Source: Micromonospora purpureochromogenes (lineage in GTDB: Bacteria; Actinomycetota; Actinomycetes; Mycobacteriales; Micromonosporaceae). From it: a DNA stretch of 64,000 nt. Every line of letters starts with the position of its first letter. Positions within the stretch are counted from its first letter, which is position 1. A program made the position numbers and the translations under genes. Positions 1 through 24,757 of this stretch are shown piece after piece. The DNA lies in NCBI RefSeq assembly GCF_900091515.1, contig NZ_LT607410.1, positions 5,022,001 through 5,086,000 of the forward strand. Reading direction: 5' to 3'. Below the pieces are notes generated by a model. The model ran no database searches, was not told where the DNA came from, and worked only from the letters and a program-made list of their open reading frames with translations.

Positions 1-482
1 ATGATCACCGGCTGCGCGCCGGCCTCCTCGACCACGGCCAGCTGCTCCTCGTAGGCGGCCTGGACCTCGGCGAGGGTGACCGGGGCGAACGGCTCCAGCT
101 GGTCGGTGAGGACGGCCGCGGCCAGCCGGCCGCCGACGGCCTTCGCCTCGGCGCCGCAGCGGCGGATCAGCTCGGCGGCGCCGGGCCAGTCCAGCCCCAT
201 GCCGCGATGGGCGGTGTCCATGCCCTCGCAGAGCGTGAAGCCGTACGACCACAGGTGCCGGCGGAAGGCCAGGGTCGCCTCCCAGTCCAGCGACTGCGGC
301 GGCGGGTCGCCGCCGGGCGGCCCGAAGGGCTCGTTGTCGGCCAGCGGGTCGCCCAGCACGTGCGCGGTGGCCAGCACGGAACGGGTCCGGAACGGGGAGG
401 GGTCGGCGGGCTGCACCACGCGCGGCGCCTGGGTCGGGTGGTAGACGGTCAGGGTGCCGTCCGACTCCGGAAGCTTGATCAT
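1..482 (-). CDS. DUF993 / dihydrodipicolinate synthase-like protein (C-terminus cut by window edge)
   Basis: Only the first 160 codons are in the window; the rest lies beyond position 1. The translation starts MIKLPESDGTLTVYHP and contains LDWEATLAFRRHLWSYGF and EGMDTAHRGMGLDW, a pattern I recognise from the DUF993 family, which resembles dihydrodipicolinate synthase (Schiff-base aldolases in a TIM barrel). The ATG at 482 has GGAG about 8 bases upstream. The reaction is unknown; family members often sit in catabolic operons. A TAGGGG direct repeat 80 to 105 bases upstream is shared with the PKS cluster, which suggests co-regulation and a possible role in precursor supply (inference). It reads in the same direction as the P450/ferredoxin pair. 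Confidence 0.75.
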   Translation of the reverse strand, partial: MIKLPESDGTLTVYHPTQAPRVVQPADPSPFRTRSVLATAHVLGDPLADNEPFGPPGGDPPPQSLDWEATLAFRRHLWSYGFTLCEGMDTAHRGMGLDWPGAAELIRRCGAEAKAVGGRLAAAVLTDQLEPFAPVTLAEVQAAYEEQLAVVEEAGAQPVI

Positions 483-561
483 TTTTTCTGCTCCGAACCG
501 TCGTCTGGATCGAGTCGGCACAATTCAAGCGACTCGCGGGAGTGCGGTTCCATAGCGGCGA

Positions 562-586
562 CCCCCTAATTCCGGGGCAACCCCTC
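562..586 (-). promoter_or_regulatory. AGGGG direct repeat upstream of the DUF993 gene
   Basis: On the minus strand GAGGGG is followed by TTAGGGGG, with the AGGGG cores 18 bases apart, 80 to 105 bases before the start codon. It resembles the pairs before the P450 and carboxylase genes, but their spacing is 21. Candidate LAL operator (inference). Confidence 0.4.
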
Positions 587-614
587 AACGGCTTCCGCCG
601 GCCCGACCGCGCCC

Positions 615-845
615 CTAGGGGGCGGGCCGGACCGGCGGGCTGCCGGAATTGATCCGATCGACCGAGATGGCGCCGACCGGACAGTTCAGCGCGGCCGTAC
701 GGGTCGCCGCGCGCAGCGCCGGTTCCGGCGATTCCACCAGCACGACCACGAGACCGTCGCGGTCGTCCTGGTCGAACACCGTGGGCGCGAAGTACACGCA
801 GTTGCCGGAACCGACGCAGGTTTCCCGGTCGACCTCGACACGCAT
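615..845 (-). CDS. [3Fe-4S] ferredoxin, P450 redox partner
   Basis: A 76-residue protein with Cys10 and Cys16 (CVGSGNC) and a third cysteine at 55 in NCPVGAI. This C-x5-C...CP spacing is that of the small [3Fe-4S] ferredoxins that pass electrons to actinobacterial P450s. It lies 17 bases downstream of the P450 on the same strand, so the two are surely an operon. An in-frame GTG at 866 overlaps the P450 stop as GTGA and would add MSDGSPT at the N-terminus; translational coupling makes it a realistic alternative start. The TAG stop lies inside a CCCCTAGGGG string that I do not read as an operator. Confidence 0.9.
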   Translation of the reverse strand: MRVEVDRETCVGSGNCVYFAPTVFDQDDRDGLVVVLVESPEPALRAATRTAALNCPVGAISVDRINSGSPPVRPAP

Positions 846-862
846 TGTCGGCGACCCGTCGC

Positions 863-2095
863 TCACCAGGTGACGGGCAGTTCGTGCAACCCGTACGCGT
901 GCGCGTCGAACATGTACGACAGTTTGTCGACGTCGGCGGCCAGGCGCAGATCCGGAATGCGCTCGAAGAGCGTACGGAAGACGGTTTCCAGCTGCATCCG
1001 GGCCAGGTTGGCGCCGGGGCACATGTGGTTGCCGTAACTGAAGGCCAGGTGTCCTTCGGCGTTGCGGTGGATGTCGAACTTCTCCGGTTCCGGGAAACGC
1101 CCCGGGTCCCAGTTCGCCGCGCCGTTGAGCGCGAGCACGCCCTCGCCCTGGCGGATGGTGCCGCCGCTGACCTCGACGTCGTGGGTGGCCACCCGCACGG
1201 TGGCCGAGTCGAGGATGCTGAGGAAGCGCAGCAGCTCCTCGACCGCGCCCGGCCACAGCGACGGGTCCGCCTTGAGCTCCGCGAGCTGCTCCGGGTGCTC
1301 CAGCAGCACCACCGTGCCGAGGGAGACGACGTTGGCGGTGGTGTCGGAGCCGGCGATCACCAGCACCCGGGCGATGGCGACCAGGTCCTCGTGTTCGAGG
1401 GTGGGCTCGTCGGGCAGCCGGGCCGCGATCCGGCTGAGCAGGTCGTCGCCCGGGTTCTTGGTCTTCTCGGTGATCAGCTCGTCGAGAAACTCGTCCATCT
1501 CGGCGATCGCGCCGGCCACCGCCTCCTGCGTCGAGTCCCGGCCCGTGGTGGTCTCGGCGTAGCGGCGGAAATAGCCGATGTGCACCGGGTCGACGCCGAG
1601 CATCTCGCAGAACAGCAGCGCCGGCACGGGCAGCGCCAGCTCGGCCATCAGGTCCAGCGGGCCGCCCTTGGCCAGCATCTGGTCGATCTGCGTGTCGACG
1701 ATCTGCTGCATCCGCGGGCGGAGCTTGTTGATCCGCGCGGCGGTGAATTCGGGGATCACCATTCGCCGGCGGACGGTGTGCTCCGGCGGGTCCATCGCCG
1801 GGAACGGAAAGGCGATGTACGGCAGCATCTCCTCCGGCACGTGGAACTGCGCCGGGTAGGCGGGGTTACGCGCATTCGAACTCATCGTCGGGTCACCGAG
1901 CACCTGGCGCACGTCCCGGTATCGGGTCAACGCCCAGACGGGTTTACCGGTCATCCGGTTGGTCACCGGAGCGAGTGGGTTCTCCTCACGCATCCGCTCG
2001 TATTCCTGCGGAACGGCGAGCGGGCACCGGCGCCGGTCCAGCGGAAAATCCGGGCGCTCGGTACCGGTGGTCACGGCATCGGCTGTTTCGGTCAT
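863..2095 (-). CDS. Cytochrome P450 monooxygenase
   Basis: 410 residues, the normal length of a soluble bacterial P450. Seen: I-helix AGSDTT at 248-253, the ExxR motif EELLR at 286-290, the PPEH segment near 103, and the heme loop FSYGNHMCPG with the ligand Cys359. The heme loop has Tyr-Gly-Asn where most have Gly-x-Gly, but Phe, His, Cys and Gly are kept. It is transcribed with the ferredoxin and diverges from the TetR gene at 2379. Role inferred: oxidative tailoring of the polyketide. Substrate and position cannot be read from sequence. A TAGGGGG pair lies 88 to 115 bases upstream. Confidence 0.95.
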   Translation of the reverse strand: MTETADAVTTGTERPDFPLDRRRCPLAVPQEYERMREENPLAPVTNRMTGKPVWALTRYRDVRQVLGDPTMSSNARNPAYPAQFHVPEEMLPYIAFPFPAMDPPEHTVRRRMVIPEFTAARINKLRPRMQQIVDTQIDQMLAKGGPLDLMAELALPVPALLFCEMLGVDPVHIGYFRRYAETTTGRDSTQEAVAGAIAEMDEFLDELITEKTKNPGDDLLSRIAARLPDEPTLEHEDLVAIARVLVIAGSDTTANVVSLGTVVLLEHPEQLAELKADPSLWPGAVEELLRFLSILDSATVRVATHDVEVSGGTIRQGEGVLALNGAANWDPGRFPEPEKFDIHRNAEGHLAFSYGNHMCPGANLARMQLETVFRTLFERIPDLRLAADVDKLSYMFDAHAYGLHELPVTW

Positions 2096-2182
2096 CGCTG
2101 CGACGCCTCTCTCTTCAGGGGGCGGCGGGGAATCGATCGGATCGATTCAAGCAGCGCGCCGGCACGGCGGACAGGTTCCGCA

Positions 2183-2210
2183 CCCCCTAAGGTCGGCGAT
2201 GAGCCCCCTA
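2183..2210 (-). promoter_or_regulatory. TAGGGG direct repeat (21-bp spacing) upstream of P450
   Basis: On the minus strand TAGGGGG at 2210-2204 is repeated as TTAGGGGG ending at 2183, with starts exactly 21 bases (two helical turns) apart. The same layout, including a shared CGCC in the spacer, lies upstream of the carboxylase gene at 33277-33303. Candidate binding site of the LAL regulator. The rest of the 283-base P450/TetR intergenic region shows no other clear signal. Confidence 0.55.
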
Positions 2211-2378
2211 TGCCGGCACCACGGGACGGGGCGGAACGGTTACTGTCACGGCACCGACGGTCCGGTTCCCAATCCCGTGCAGACATCGTTCGGGCGGCGG
2301 CATACCCTGATCTGCAGCGACGGGCAGCGGCGAAGGGCGGATGACCGCGGCCGGGCGTCTCGAGGGAAAGTGGAGTCG

Positions 2379-3161
2379 ATGGGCGGAAGCATTGATCCGG
2401 GGCTGCCGGGATACATCGGGGACGCCTGGGGTTTGCGGGACCGACCGAACAAGGGCCCCAAGCGCGCACTGAGCCTTCCGCGCATCGTCGACGCGGCGGT
2501 CGCCATCGCCGCGTCGGAGGGTCTGTCGGCGGTGTCGATGAGCCGGGTCGCGTCGGATCTCGGCGCCTCGACCATGTCGCTGTACCGCTACCTGTCCGCC
2601 AAGGACGAACTGCTCCAGCTGATGATGGACGCGATCTACCAGACGCCGCCGTCCGGGCCCGACGCGCCGGACGAGGGCTGGCGCGCCGGGCTGGCCCGGT
2701 GGACCTGGGAGCAGCACGCGATCCTGCGCAAGCACACCTGGGCGCTGCAGATCCCGACCCTCGGCCCGCCGGTCACCCCCAACCAGATCATCTGGCTGGA
2801 GCGGGGGCTGGAGTGCCTGGGCGGCACCGCGCTGGGCGAGGGCGAGAAGCTGTCGGTGATCATGCTGCTGAGCGGCTTCTGCCGCAACGATGCCACCGTC
2901 TCCGCCGACGTGCAGGCCTCGTTCATGGCCAAGGCCCCCGACGAGCTGGCCGCGATGTCCTCCTACGGTCAGCTGGTCCGCAAGCTCGCCGGGCCGGACC
3001 GCTTCCCGGCGTTCAACGCGGTGATCGACGCCGGCGTGCTGGACACCCCGGCCGGCCCGGACGACGAGTTCGTCTTCGGCCTGGAGCGCATCCTCGACGG
3101 GGTCGGCGCCCTGGTCGAGCAGCGCGCCGCGGCGAGGAGCGCGGGCGGCGAAGGGCACTGA
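2379..3161 (+). CDS. TetR family transcriptional regulator
   Basis: 260 residues. The N-terminal helix-turn-helix spans about 52-73 (SRVASDLGASTMSLYRYL), and the C-terminal part resembles the tetracycline-repressor type ligand domain. The start ATG at 2379 was chosen because MGGSIDP begins the conserved lead-in. A GTG at 2370 with GAGGGA before it is an alternative. It diverges from the P450/ferredoxin operon, so it may control that operon or an exporter of the cluster. I could not identify a clear palindrome in the 283-base intergenic region that would prove autoregulation. Confidence 0.9.
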   Translation: MGGSIDPGLPGYIGDAWGLRDRPNKGPKRALSLPRIVDAAVAIAASEGLSAVSMSRVASDLGASTMSLYRYLSAKDELLQLMMDAIYQTPPSGPDAPDEGWRAGLARWTWEQHAILRKHTWALQIPTLGPPVTPNQIIWLERGLECLGGTALGEGEKLSVIMLLSGFCRNDATVSADVQASFMAKAPDELAAMSSYGQLVRKLAGPDRFPAFNAVIDAGVLDTPAGPDDEFVFGLERILDGVGALVEQRAAARSAGGEGH

Positions 3162-3352
3162 CCCTCCGCCCGGACGGCCCGCCCCCGCCGACCGACGCAC
3201 ACCCTGGTCCCGTCGCTGTGGACCTGATGTCGTGAACGACTCAGCCCGCACGCTGATCCGTCGCGGTGACCCGCGCCGTCCCGCCCGGGACCTCGGGTCG
3301 CGGGCCGACCGCCGCTGCCCGCCCGGCGAGGGCCACGAGTCCGCCACGTCAT

Positions 3353-3500
3353 AGTTCGACAGCGTCCCGCGAACCGCTGTCCTGCCGGCGGCGGCCTGAG
3401 CCGTCCACGACATCAGCTCGACAACGCCCGCGACACCACCGTCCTGCCCGCAAGCGGCTTGAGCCATCCCCGACATCAGGTCTGTAGCGTTCCGGAGGCC
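3353..3500 (+). repeat. Imperfect 62-63 bp tandem repeat in a 422-base intergenic gap
   Basis: The gap 3162-3583 separates the convergent TetR and thioesterase genes and carries no gene I can support. Unit 1 (3353-3414) and unit 2 (3415-3477) align along their whole length, each beginning AG-pyrimidine-TCGAC and ending CGACATC. A third partial unit starts at 3478. The complementary string CCTGATGTCGTG at about 3226 makes an inverted partner. It may be a transcribed-repeat or REP-like element (inference). Confidence 0.5.
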
Positions 3501-3583
3501 CGGCCCGCCGGGCACCTCGCGCCCGTGCCGCCCCGGCCCGCCACCGCGACGCTCCGACGGGGCCGGCCGCGGGGCGGCGCGCG

Positions 3584-4357
3584 TCAGGCGCGGGCGTGGC
3601 CGGCCACCACCCCGTCCGCCGCGTGCCGGCGGATCAGGGCCAGGACCTGGGGGGCGTGCCGGTTGAGGTAGAAGTGCCCGCCGGAGAAGACGTGCAGCGC
3701 GAACGGGCCGGTGGTGTGCCCCCGCCAGCTCTCCGCGTCGGGCACGTCGACCTGCGGGTCGGCGTCACCGGTCAGCGCGTACACGGGGCAGGTCAGCGGC
3801 GGGCCCGGCTGGTAGCGGTAGGTCTCGGCGGCCCGGTAGTCGGCGCGCAGCGCCGGCAGGACCATGCGGACCAGTTCGGGGTCGGTGAGCATCTGGGCGT
3901 CGGTGCCCTCCAGCTTCAGCATCTCGCTGATCAGCGCGTCGTCGTCGCCCTCGTGCACCCAGGCGGGGCGGTGCCGCGACGGCGCCCGCCGGCCGGAGGC
4001 GAACAGCGCGGACACCTCGGTCCCGCGCGCCTGCAGCCGCCGGGCCACCTCGAACGCCACGGTCGCGCCCAGGCTGTGCCCGAACAGCGCCAGCGGCCGG
4101 TCGGCCCAGACGGCCACCTCGTCGACGAGGGCGTCGACCAGCCGGGGCACGTCCTCGAAGGCCGGCTCGGCGCGGCGGTCCTGGCGGCCCGGGTACTGCA
4201 CGGCCAGGACGTCCAGGCCGGGGCTCAGCGCCTGGGACACCGGATAGAAGTACGACGCGGAGCCACCGGCGTGGGCGAAGCAGACCAGCCGGGTGGGGGC
4301 GTCCGGGGCGGGGTGGAAGCGGCGGATCCAGGCGCCGTTGTCCGTGGGTACGGCCAT
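3584..4357 (-). CDS. Type II thioesterase (alpha/beta hydrolase)
   Basis: About 257 residues, the usual size of editing thioesterases next to PKS and NRPS genes. Numbering from the upstream ATG at 4366, seen are AHAGGSASYF, the nucleophile elbow GHSLG with Ser98, GDADPQVD supplying the acid, and GGHFYLNRH with His231. Known role of the family: hydrolysis of aberrant or stalled acyl groups from carrier proteins. I prefer the ATG at 4357, because AAGGA sits 8 bases before it; the ATG at 4366 directly abuts that AAGG and has no spaced ribosome site. It is last in the minus-strand PKS operon. No type I TE domain is present in the PKS proteins, so it might also help release (inference). Confidence 0.93.
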   Translation of the reverse strand: MAVPTDNGAWIRRFHPAPDAPTRLVCFAHAGGSASYFYPVSQALSPGLDVLAVQYPGRQDRRAEPAFEDVPRLVDALVDEVAVWADRPLALFGHSLGATVAFEVARRLQARGTEVSALFASGRRAPSRHRPAWVHEGDDDALISEMLKLEGTDAQMLTDPELVRMVLPALRADYRAAETYRYQPGPPLTCPVYALTGDADPQVDVPDAESWRGHTTGPFALHVFSGGHFYLNRHAPQVLALIRRHAADGVVAGHARA

Positions 4358-4462
4358 CTCGTGCATCCTTCGCGTCGGTGCGCCGGCGCGGCCGGCGCGG
4401 GAGGAACGGCCCGGCCGCCGCCGGCCCGGCCGGGGTCGACCCGGCCGGGGACACGGCGGTGG

Positions 4463-5746
4463 TCAGTCGTCGTCGTCGGCGTCGCCGTAGAGCGACATCT
4501 CCGGGGCGATGACGAAGTCGGAGACGTCCCTGGTCCGCCGCTTGATGCGGCCGAGGGCCGCCTTGACGGCGACGTCGAGCCGGTCCCGCTTGGCGGCTTC
4601 GCGGGCCTCCCGGCGGCCGACGAACTCCGGCATCACCTCGCGGGCGAACAGCTCCAGCGATTCCATGATGTGCTCGTGCTTGTTCTTGCCGATCTGCACC
4701 GAGAAGATGATCTGGTCGACGCCGACGGCCTCGTACCGGCGGATGATGTCGGCGATCTGCGCCGGCGTGCCGATGCCCCGGCGCAGCTGCCCGACCTGGT
4801 CCATCATGGCCTGCGACTCGGCCGACTGGAGGTCCTTCTCGTCCGGCACGATCGCGTCCCGGGTGAAGCCCATGCTCTCCCGGGCGTCCTGGAAGCTCTG
4901 CCAGATGTCGGTCACGCCCGGCTGGTGCTGACCGGTGATGTAGTAGTGCATCAGGGCGTACGAGAAGAAGTACGCGCCCTCCAGCCCGCGGTCGAGGGCG
5001 ACCTCCTCGTCCTCGTGGCACATGAACGGCAGCACCATGGCGACGTTGGCGTTGACCGCCTGGCCGATCGGGACGCAGTCGTCCGACTCCAGCGTCCGGT
5101 AGTAGGCCTCGACCCACTCCTCGGCCTCCTCCGGGTTGACGAAGGAGAAGGCGAGCGCGCCCATGCCCTCGCGGGCCGCCTCCTGGATGCTCTCCCGGCG
5201 GGTGCAGGCCCGCCACAGCGGCGGGTGCGGCTTCTGCTTCGGCTTGGGGATGACGTTGCGGACGGGCACGTCGACCCACTTCCCCTGGTGGCCGGTGAAC
5301 GGGGTCTCGGTCATCATCCGGATGACCACCTCGAGCGCCTCGTGCCACTGCTCCTGCTTGTCCGCCAGCTCGATGCCGAAGGCGCCCACCTCCAGCTGGG
5401 AGCTGCCCTGGCCGGAGCCGAAGTCCACCCGGCCGCCGGAGATCAGGTCCAGCATGGCCAGCCGCTCGGCGATCCGCACCGGGTGGTTCACCGCCGGCGG
5501 CATGTGGATGATGCCGTGCGCGAGCCGGATGTTCTTCGTCCGGGCCGCGGCGGCGGCGAGGAAGACCTCCGGCGCCGAGGAGTGCGAGTACTCCTCGAAG
5601 AAGTGGTGTTCGGTGCCCCAGGCGTAGTCGAAGCCGAGCCGGTCGGCCAGCTCAATCTGCGCCAGCGCCTCCTGGAACAGGCGTTCCTCGCTGTCCTCGG
5701 CCCACGGCCGGGGAAGTTGGTGGTGATAGGTCAAGCCGAAGCGCAT
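4463..5746 (-). CDS. LLM-class flavin-dependent monooxygenase (luciferase-like)
   Basis: 427 residues with the bacterial luciferase TIM-barrel signature: MRFGLTYHHQ at the start, TEHHFFEE near 46-53, and GGRVDFGSGQGSSQLE near 104-119. The highly acidic C-terminus ends DADDDD. Such enzymes use reduced FMN supplied in trans and oxygen to hydroxylate, epoxidise or do Baeyer-Villiger chemistry. The flavin reductase gene 127 bases upstream on the same strand fits a two-component system. Role inferred: oxidation of the polyketide or its release product. The substrate cannot be predicted. Confidence 0.92.
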   Translation of the reverse strand: MRFGLTYHHQLPRPWAEDSEERLFQEALAQIELADRLGFDYAWGTEHHFFEEYSHSSAPEVFLAAAAARTKNIRLAHGIIHMPPAVNHPVRIAERLAMLDLISGGRVDFGSGQGSSQLEVGAFGIELADKQEQWHEALEVVIRMMTETPFTGHQGKWVDVPVRNVIPKPKQKPHPPLWRACTRRESIQEAAREGMGALAFSFVNPEEAEEWVEAYYRTLESDDCVPIGQAVNANVAMVLPFMCHEDEEVALDRGLEGAYFFSYALMHYYITGQHQPGVTDIWQSFQDARESMGFTRDAIVPDEKDLQSAESQAMMDQVGQLRRGIGTPAQIADIIRRYEAVGVDQIIFSVQIGKNKHEHIMESLELFAREVMPEFVGRREAREAAKRDRLDVAVKAALGRIKRRTRDVSDFVIAPEMSLYGDADDDD

Positions 5747-5830
5747 GCGTTCCTCCGCGTGACGAGAAGCTGCCCGGTGGCCATGACGCTAGGGCCGCGA
5801 CCGTTGGATCCGGCCTGGCTGAGGCGGTAA

Positions 5831-5859
5831 TCAGGGGGCCGGCGGGGGCCGTTCAGGGG
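5831..5859 (+). promoter_or_regulatory. Possible TCAGGGG pair between flavin reductase and LLM gene
   Basis: TCAGGGG occurs at 5831 and again at 5853, 22 bases apart, within the 127-base gap before the LLM gene. It resembles the cluster's AGGGG repeats but lies on the strand opposite to the gene and lacks the T of TAGGGG. Weak candidate for an internal promoter control site. Confidence 0.25.
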
Positions 5860-5873
5860 TCGGCCGGCGCGGC

Positions 5874-6404
5874 CTAGGGGGTGCCCGGGACGGCCGGGGC
5901 GGGACGGCGGAACCCGGCGAGGAAGAACAGCAGCGGGTCGGCGTCGCCGTCGACCACCTCCAGGTCGCGTACCCGGCCAACGGCGATGACGTGGTCCCCG
6001 CCCGGGTACTCCGCCTCCACGGTGCACTCCACCCAGGCCAGCGAGCCGGGCAGCCGGGGCGAGCCGGTCACCGGGCCGGGCGTCCAGTCCACCCCGGTGA
6101 ACTTGTCGGTGACCCGGCTGGCGAAGGTCCGGCACAGCCCCTCCTGCTCGGCGGTCAGGATGTTCACCCCGAACGCGCCCCGGGCCCGGATCAGCGGCCA
6201 GGAGCGGGAGGTGCGGGACACCGAGAAGGAGACCAGCGGCGGGTCGAGGGAGAGCGAGACGAACGACTGGCAGGTGAAGCCGACCGGACGTACTCCGTCG
6301 CCGGCGGCGGTGATGATGGTGACCCCGGTGCAGAAGAGTCCGAGGACGTGCCGGAAGGCGCCGGGGTCGACCCGGCCCGCCGTGGTGCCCGTACGCGATG
6401 TCAT
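5874..6404 (-). CDS. Flavin reductase (HpaC/ActVB-like), partner of the LLM monooxygenase
   Basis: 176 residues. FRHVLGLFCTGVTIITA, GFTCQSFVSLSLDPPLVSFS and FGVNILTAEQ are typical of the FMN-binding split-barrel reductases that hand reduced flavin to a separate monooxygenase. The ATG at 6404 follows GGGAGAG at a good distance. It starts 14 bases after the stop of the KS-only PKS gene, so it is cotranscribed with the PKS. Whether it serves only the adjacent LLM enzyme is inference. Confidence 0.93.
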   Translation of the reverse strand: MTSRTGTTAGRVDPGAFRHVLGLFCTGVTIITAAGDGVRPVGFTCQSFVSLSLDPPLVSFSVSRTSRSWPLIRARGAFGVNILTAEQEGLCRTFASRVTDKFTGVDWTPGPVTGSPRLPGSLAWVECTVEAEYPGGDHVIAVGRVRDLEVVDGDADPLLFFLAGFRRPAPAVPGTP

Positions 6405-6418
6405 CGCTCTCCCGCCCG

Positions 6419-7797
6419 TCAGCCCGGCGCCGGCGCGGGGGCGTCCCCGCCCTCGGCCGGCGCCTCTTCGAGGATCACGTGTGCGTTGGTGCCGCTGATG
6501 CCGAAGGAGGACACGGCGGCCCGGCGCGGCCGGCCGGTCTCCGGCCAGGGCCGGGCCTCGGTCAGCAGCTCCACCCGCCCGGCCGACCAGTCGACCTGCG
6601 GGGTGGGCGCGTCGACGTGCAGCGTGGCGGGGAGCAGCCCGTGCCGCATGGCGAGCACCATCTTGATCACCCCGGCGACCCCGGCGGCGGCCTGGGTGTG
6701 CCCGAGGTTGGACTTGACCGACCCCAACCAGAGCGGCTCCCCCGCCCGGTCCCGCCCGTACGTGGCGAGCAGCGCCTGGGCCTCGATCGGGTCGCCGAGC
6801 CGGGTGCCGGTGCCGTGCGCCTCCACCGCGTCCACGTCGGCCGGTCGCAGCCCGGCGCCGTCGAGGGCCTGGCGGATGACCCGCTGCTGGGCCGGCCCGT
6901 TCGGCACGGTGATGCCGCTGGACGCGCCGTCGGAGTTCACCGCCGCGCCCCGGATCACGGCCAGGATCCGCCGGCCGTTGCGGCGGGCGTCGGAGAGCCG
7001 TTCCAGGACCAGCAGGCCGCTGCCCTCCCCCCAGCCGGTGCCGTCGGCGGCGGCGGCGAACGACTTGCACCGGCCGTCCGGGGCGAGGCCGCGCTGGGAG
7101 CTGAAGTAGACGAAGGTCTCCGGGGTGGACATCACGGTGATGCCGCCGGCCAACGCGAGGGTGCACTCCCCGGAGCGCAGCGCGTGCCCGGCCAGGTTCA
7201 GCGCGACCAGCGAGGACGAGCAGGCGGTGTCCAGCGAGACCGACGGCCCCTGCAACCCGAGGGTGTAGGAGATCCGGCCGCTGGTGATGCTGCCGCCGCC
7301 GTCCGCACCGTCGTAGTCGTGGTACATCACCCCGCAGTACACGCCGGTGCGGCTCTCCTTGAGCGAGAGCGGGTCGATCCGCGCGTGCTCCAGGGCCTCC
7401 CAGGCGGTCTCCAGGATCACCCGCTGCTGGGGATCGATGTCGCGGGCCTCGCGGGGGGAGATGCCGAACAGGTCGGCGTCGAAGTCGGCCGCGTCGTGCA
7501 GGAACGCGCCCTCCCGGGTGACGGTCCGGCCGGGGCGGCCGGGCTCCGGGTCGTACAGGGCATCGGTGTCCCAGCCGCGGTCGGTGGGGAACGGGGTGAC
7601 CGCGTCCCGGCCCCGGGCCAGCAGCTCCCAGTAGCTCTCCGGGGAGTCCACGCCACCCGGCAGCCGGCAGGCCATCCCGACGATGGCGATCGGTTCGTCG
7701 GTGGCCTGGACCAGCCGGGCGTTCTCCTGCCGGAGCCGGTCGTTCTCCAGCAGCGAGGTGCGCAGCGCCGCGACGATCTGGTCGGTGTCCACGCCGC

Positions 7798-7801
<4 letters not shown>
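6419..7801 (-). CDS. PKS protein made only of a docking helix and one ketosynthase domain
   Basis: 460 residues. Residues 1-33 are a charged coiled-coil docking segment; 35-450 are a full KS with Cys194 in DTACSSS, His329 in EAHGTGT and His368 in KSNLGHT, so it should be catalytically competent. The protein stops just after [11 protein letters not shown]; there is no AT, KR, ACP or TE, and the next gene begins 14 bases later, so nothing is hidden by a frameshift. The GTG start overlaps the stop of the giant PKS (GTGA), indicating coupling and likely docking to its C-terminus. The loop between MYHD and SGR is about 14 residues shorter than in KS2. Options: condensation using the discrete carrier, cyclisation by a KS (as described for SalC of salinosporamide), or a truncated module. 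Confidence 0.93.
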
Positions 7802-24681
<16,880 letters not shown>

Positions 24682-24717
24682 CCGCCCAGAATTACGTCGG
24701 GACCGGGCTTTCCGAAT

Positions 24718-24733
24718 CCCCTACCGGCCCCTA
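24718..24733 (-). promoter_or_regulatory. TAGGGG direct repeat (10-bp spacing) upstream of the PKS
   Basis: On the minus strand GGTAGGGGCCGGTAGGGG lies 37 to 52 bases before the PKS start, in the 76-base gap after the adenylation gene. The spacing and spacer are close to the pair upstream of the SDR gene (TAGGGGTCGGAAGGGG). Candidate LAL activator site for the main PKS operon. Confidence 0.55.
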
Positions 24734-24757
24734 CCGGTGCCGATCGGGGCCGCCGGA

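Noticed and set aside
609..622. CCCCTAGGGG palindrome at the end of the ferredoxin gene
   Set aside because: The TAG is the ferredoxin stop codon and the site is downstream of both nearby starts, so I do not count it as a regulator site.
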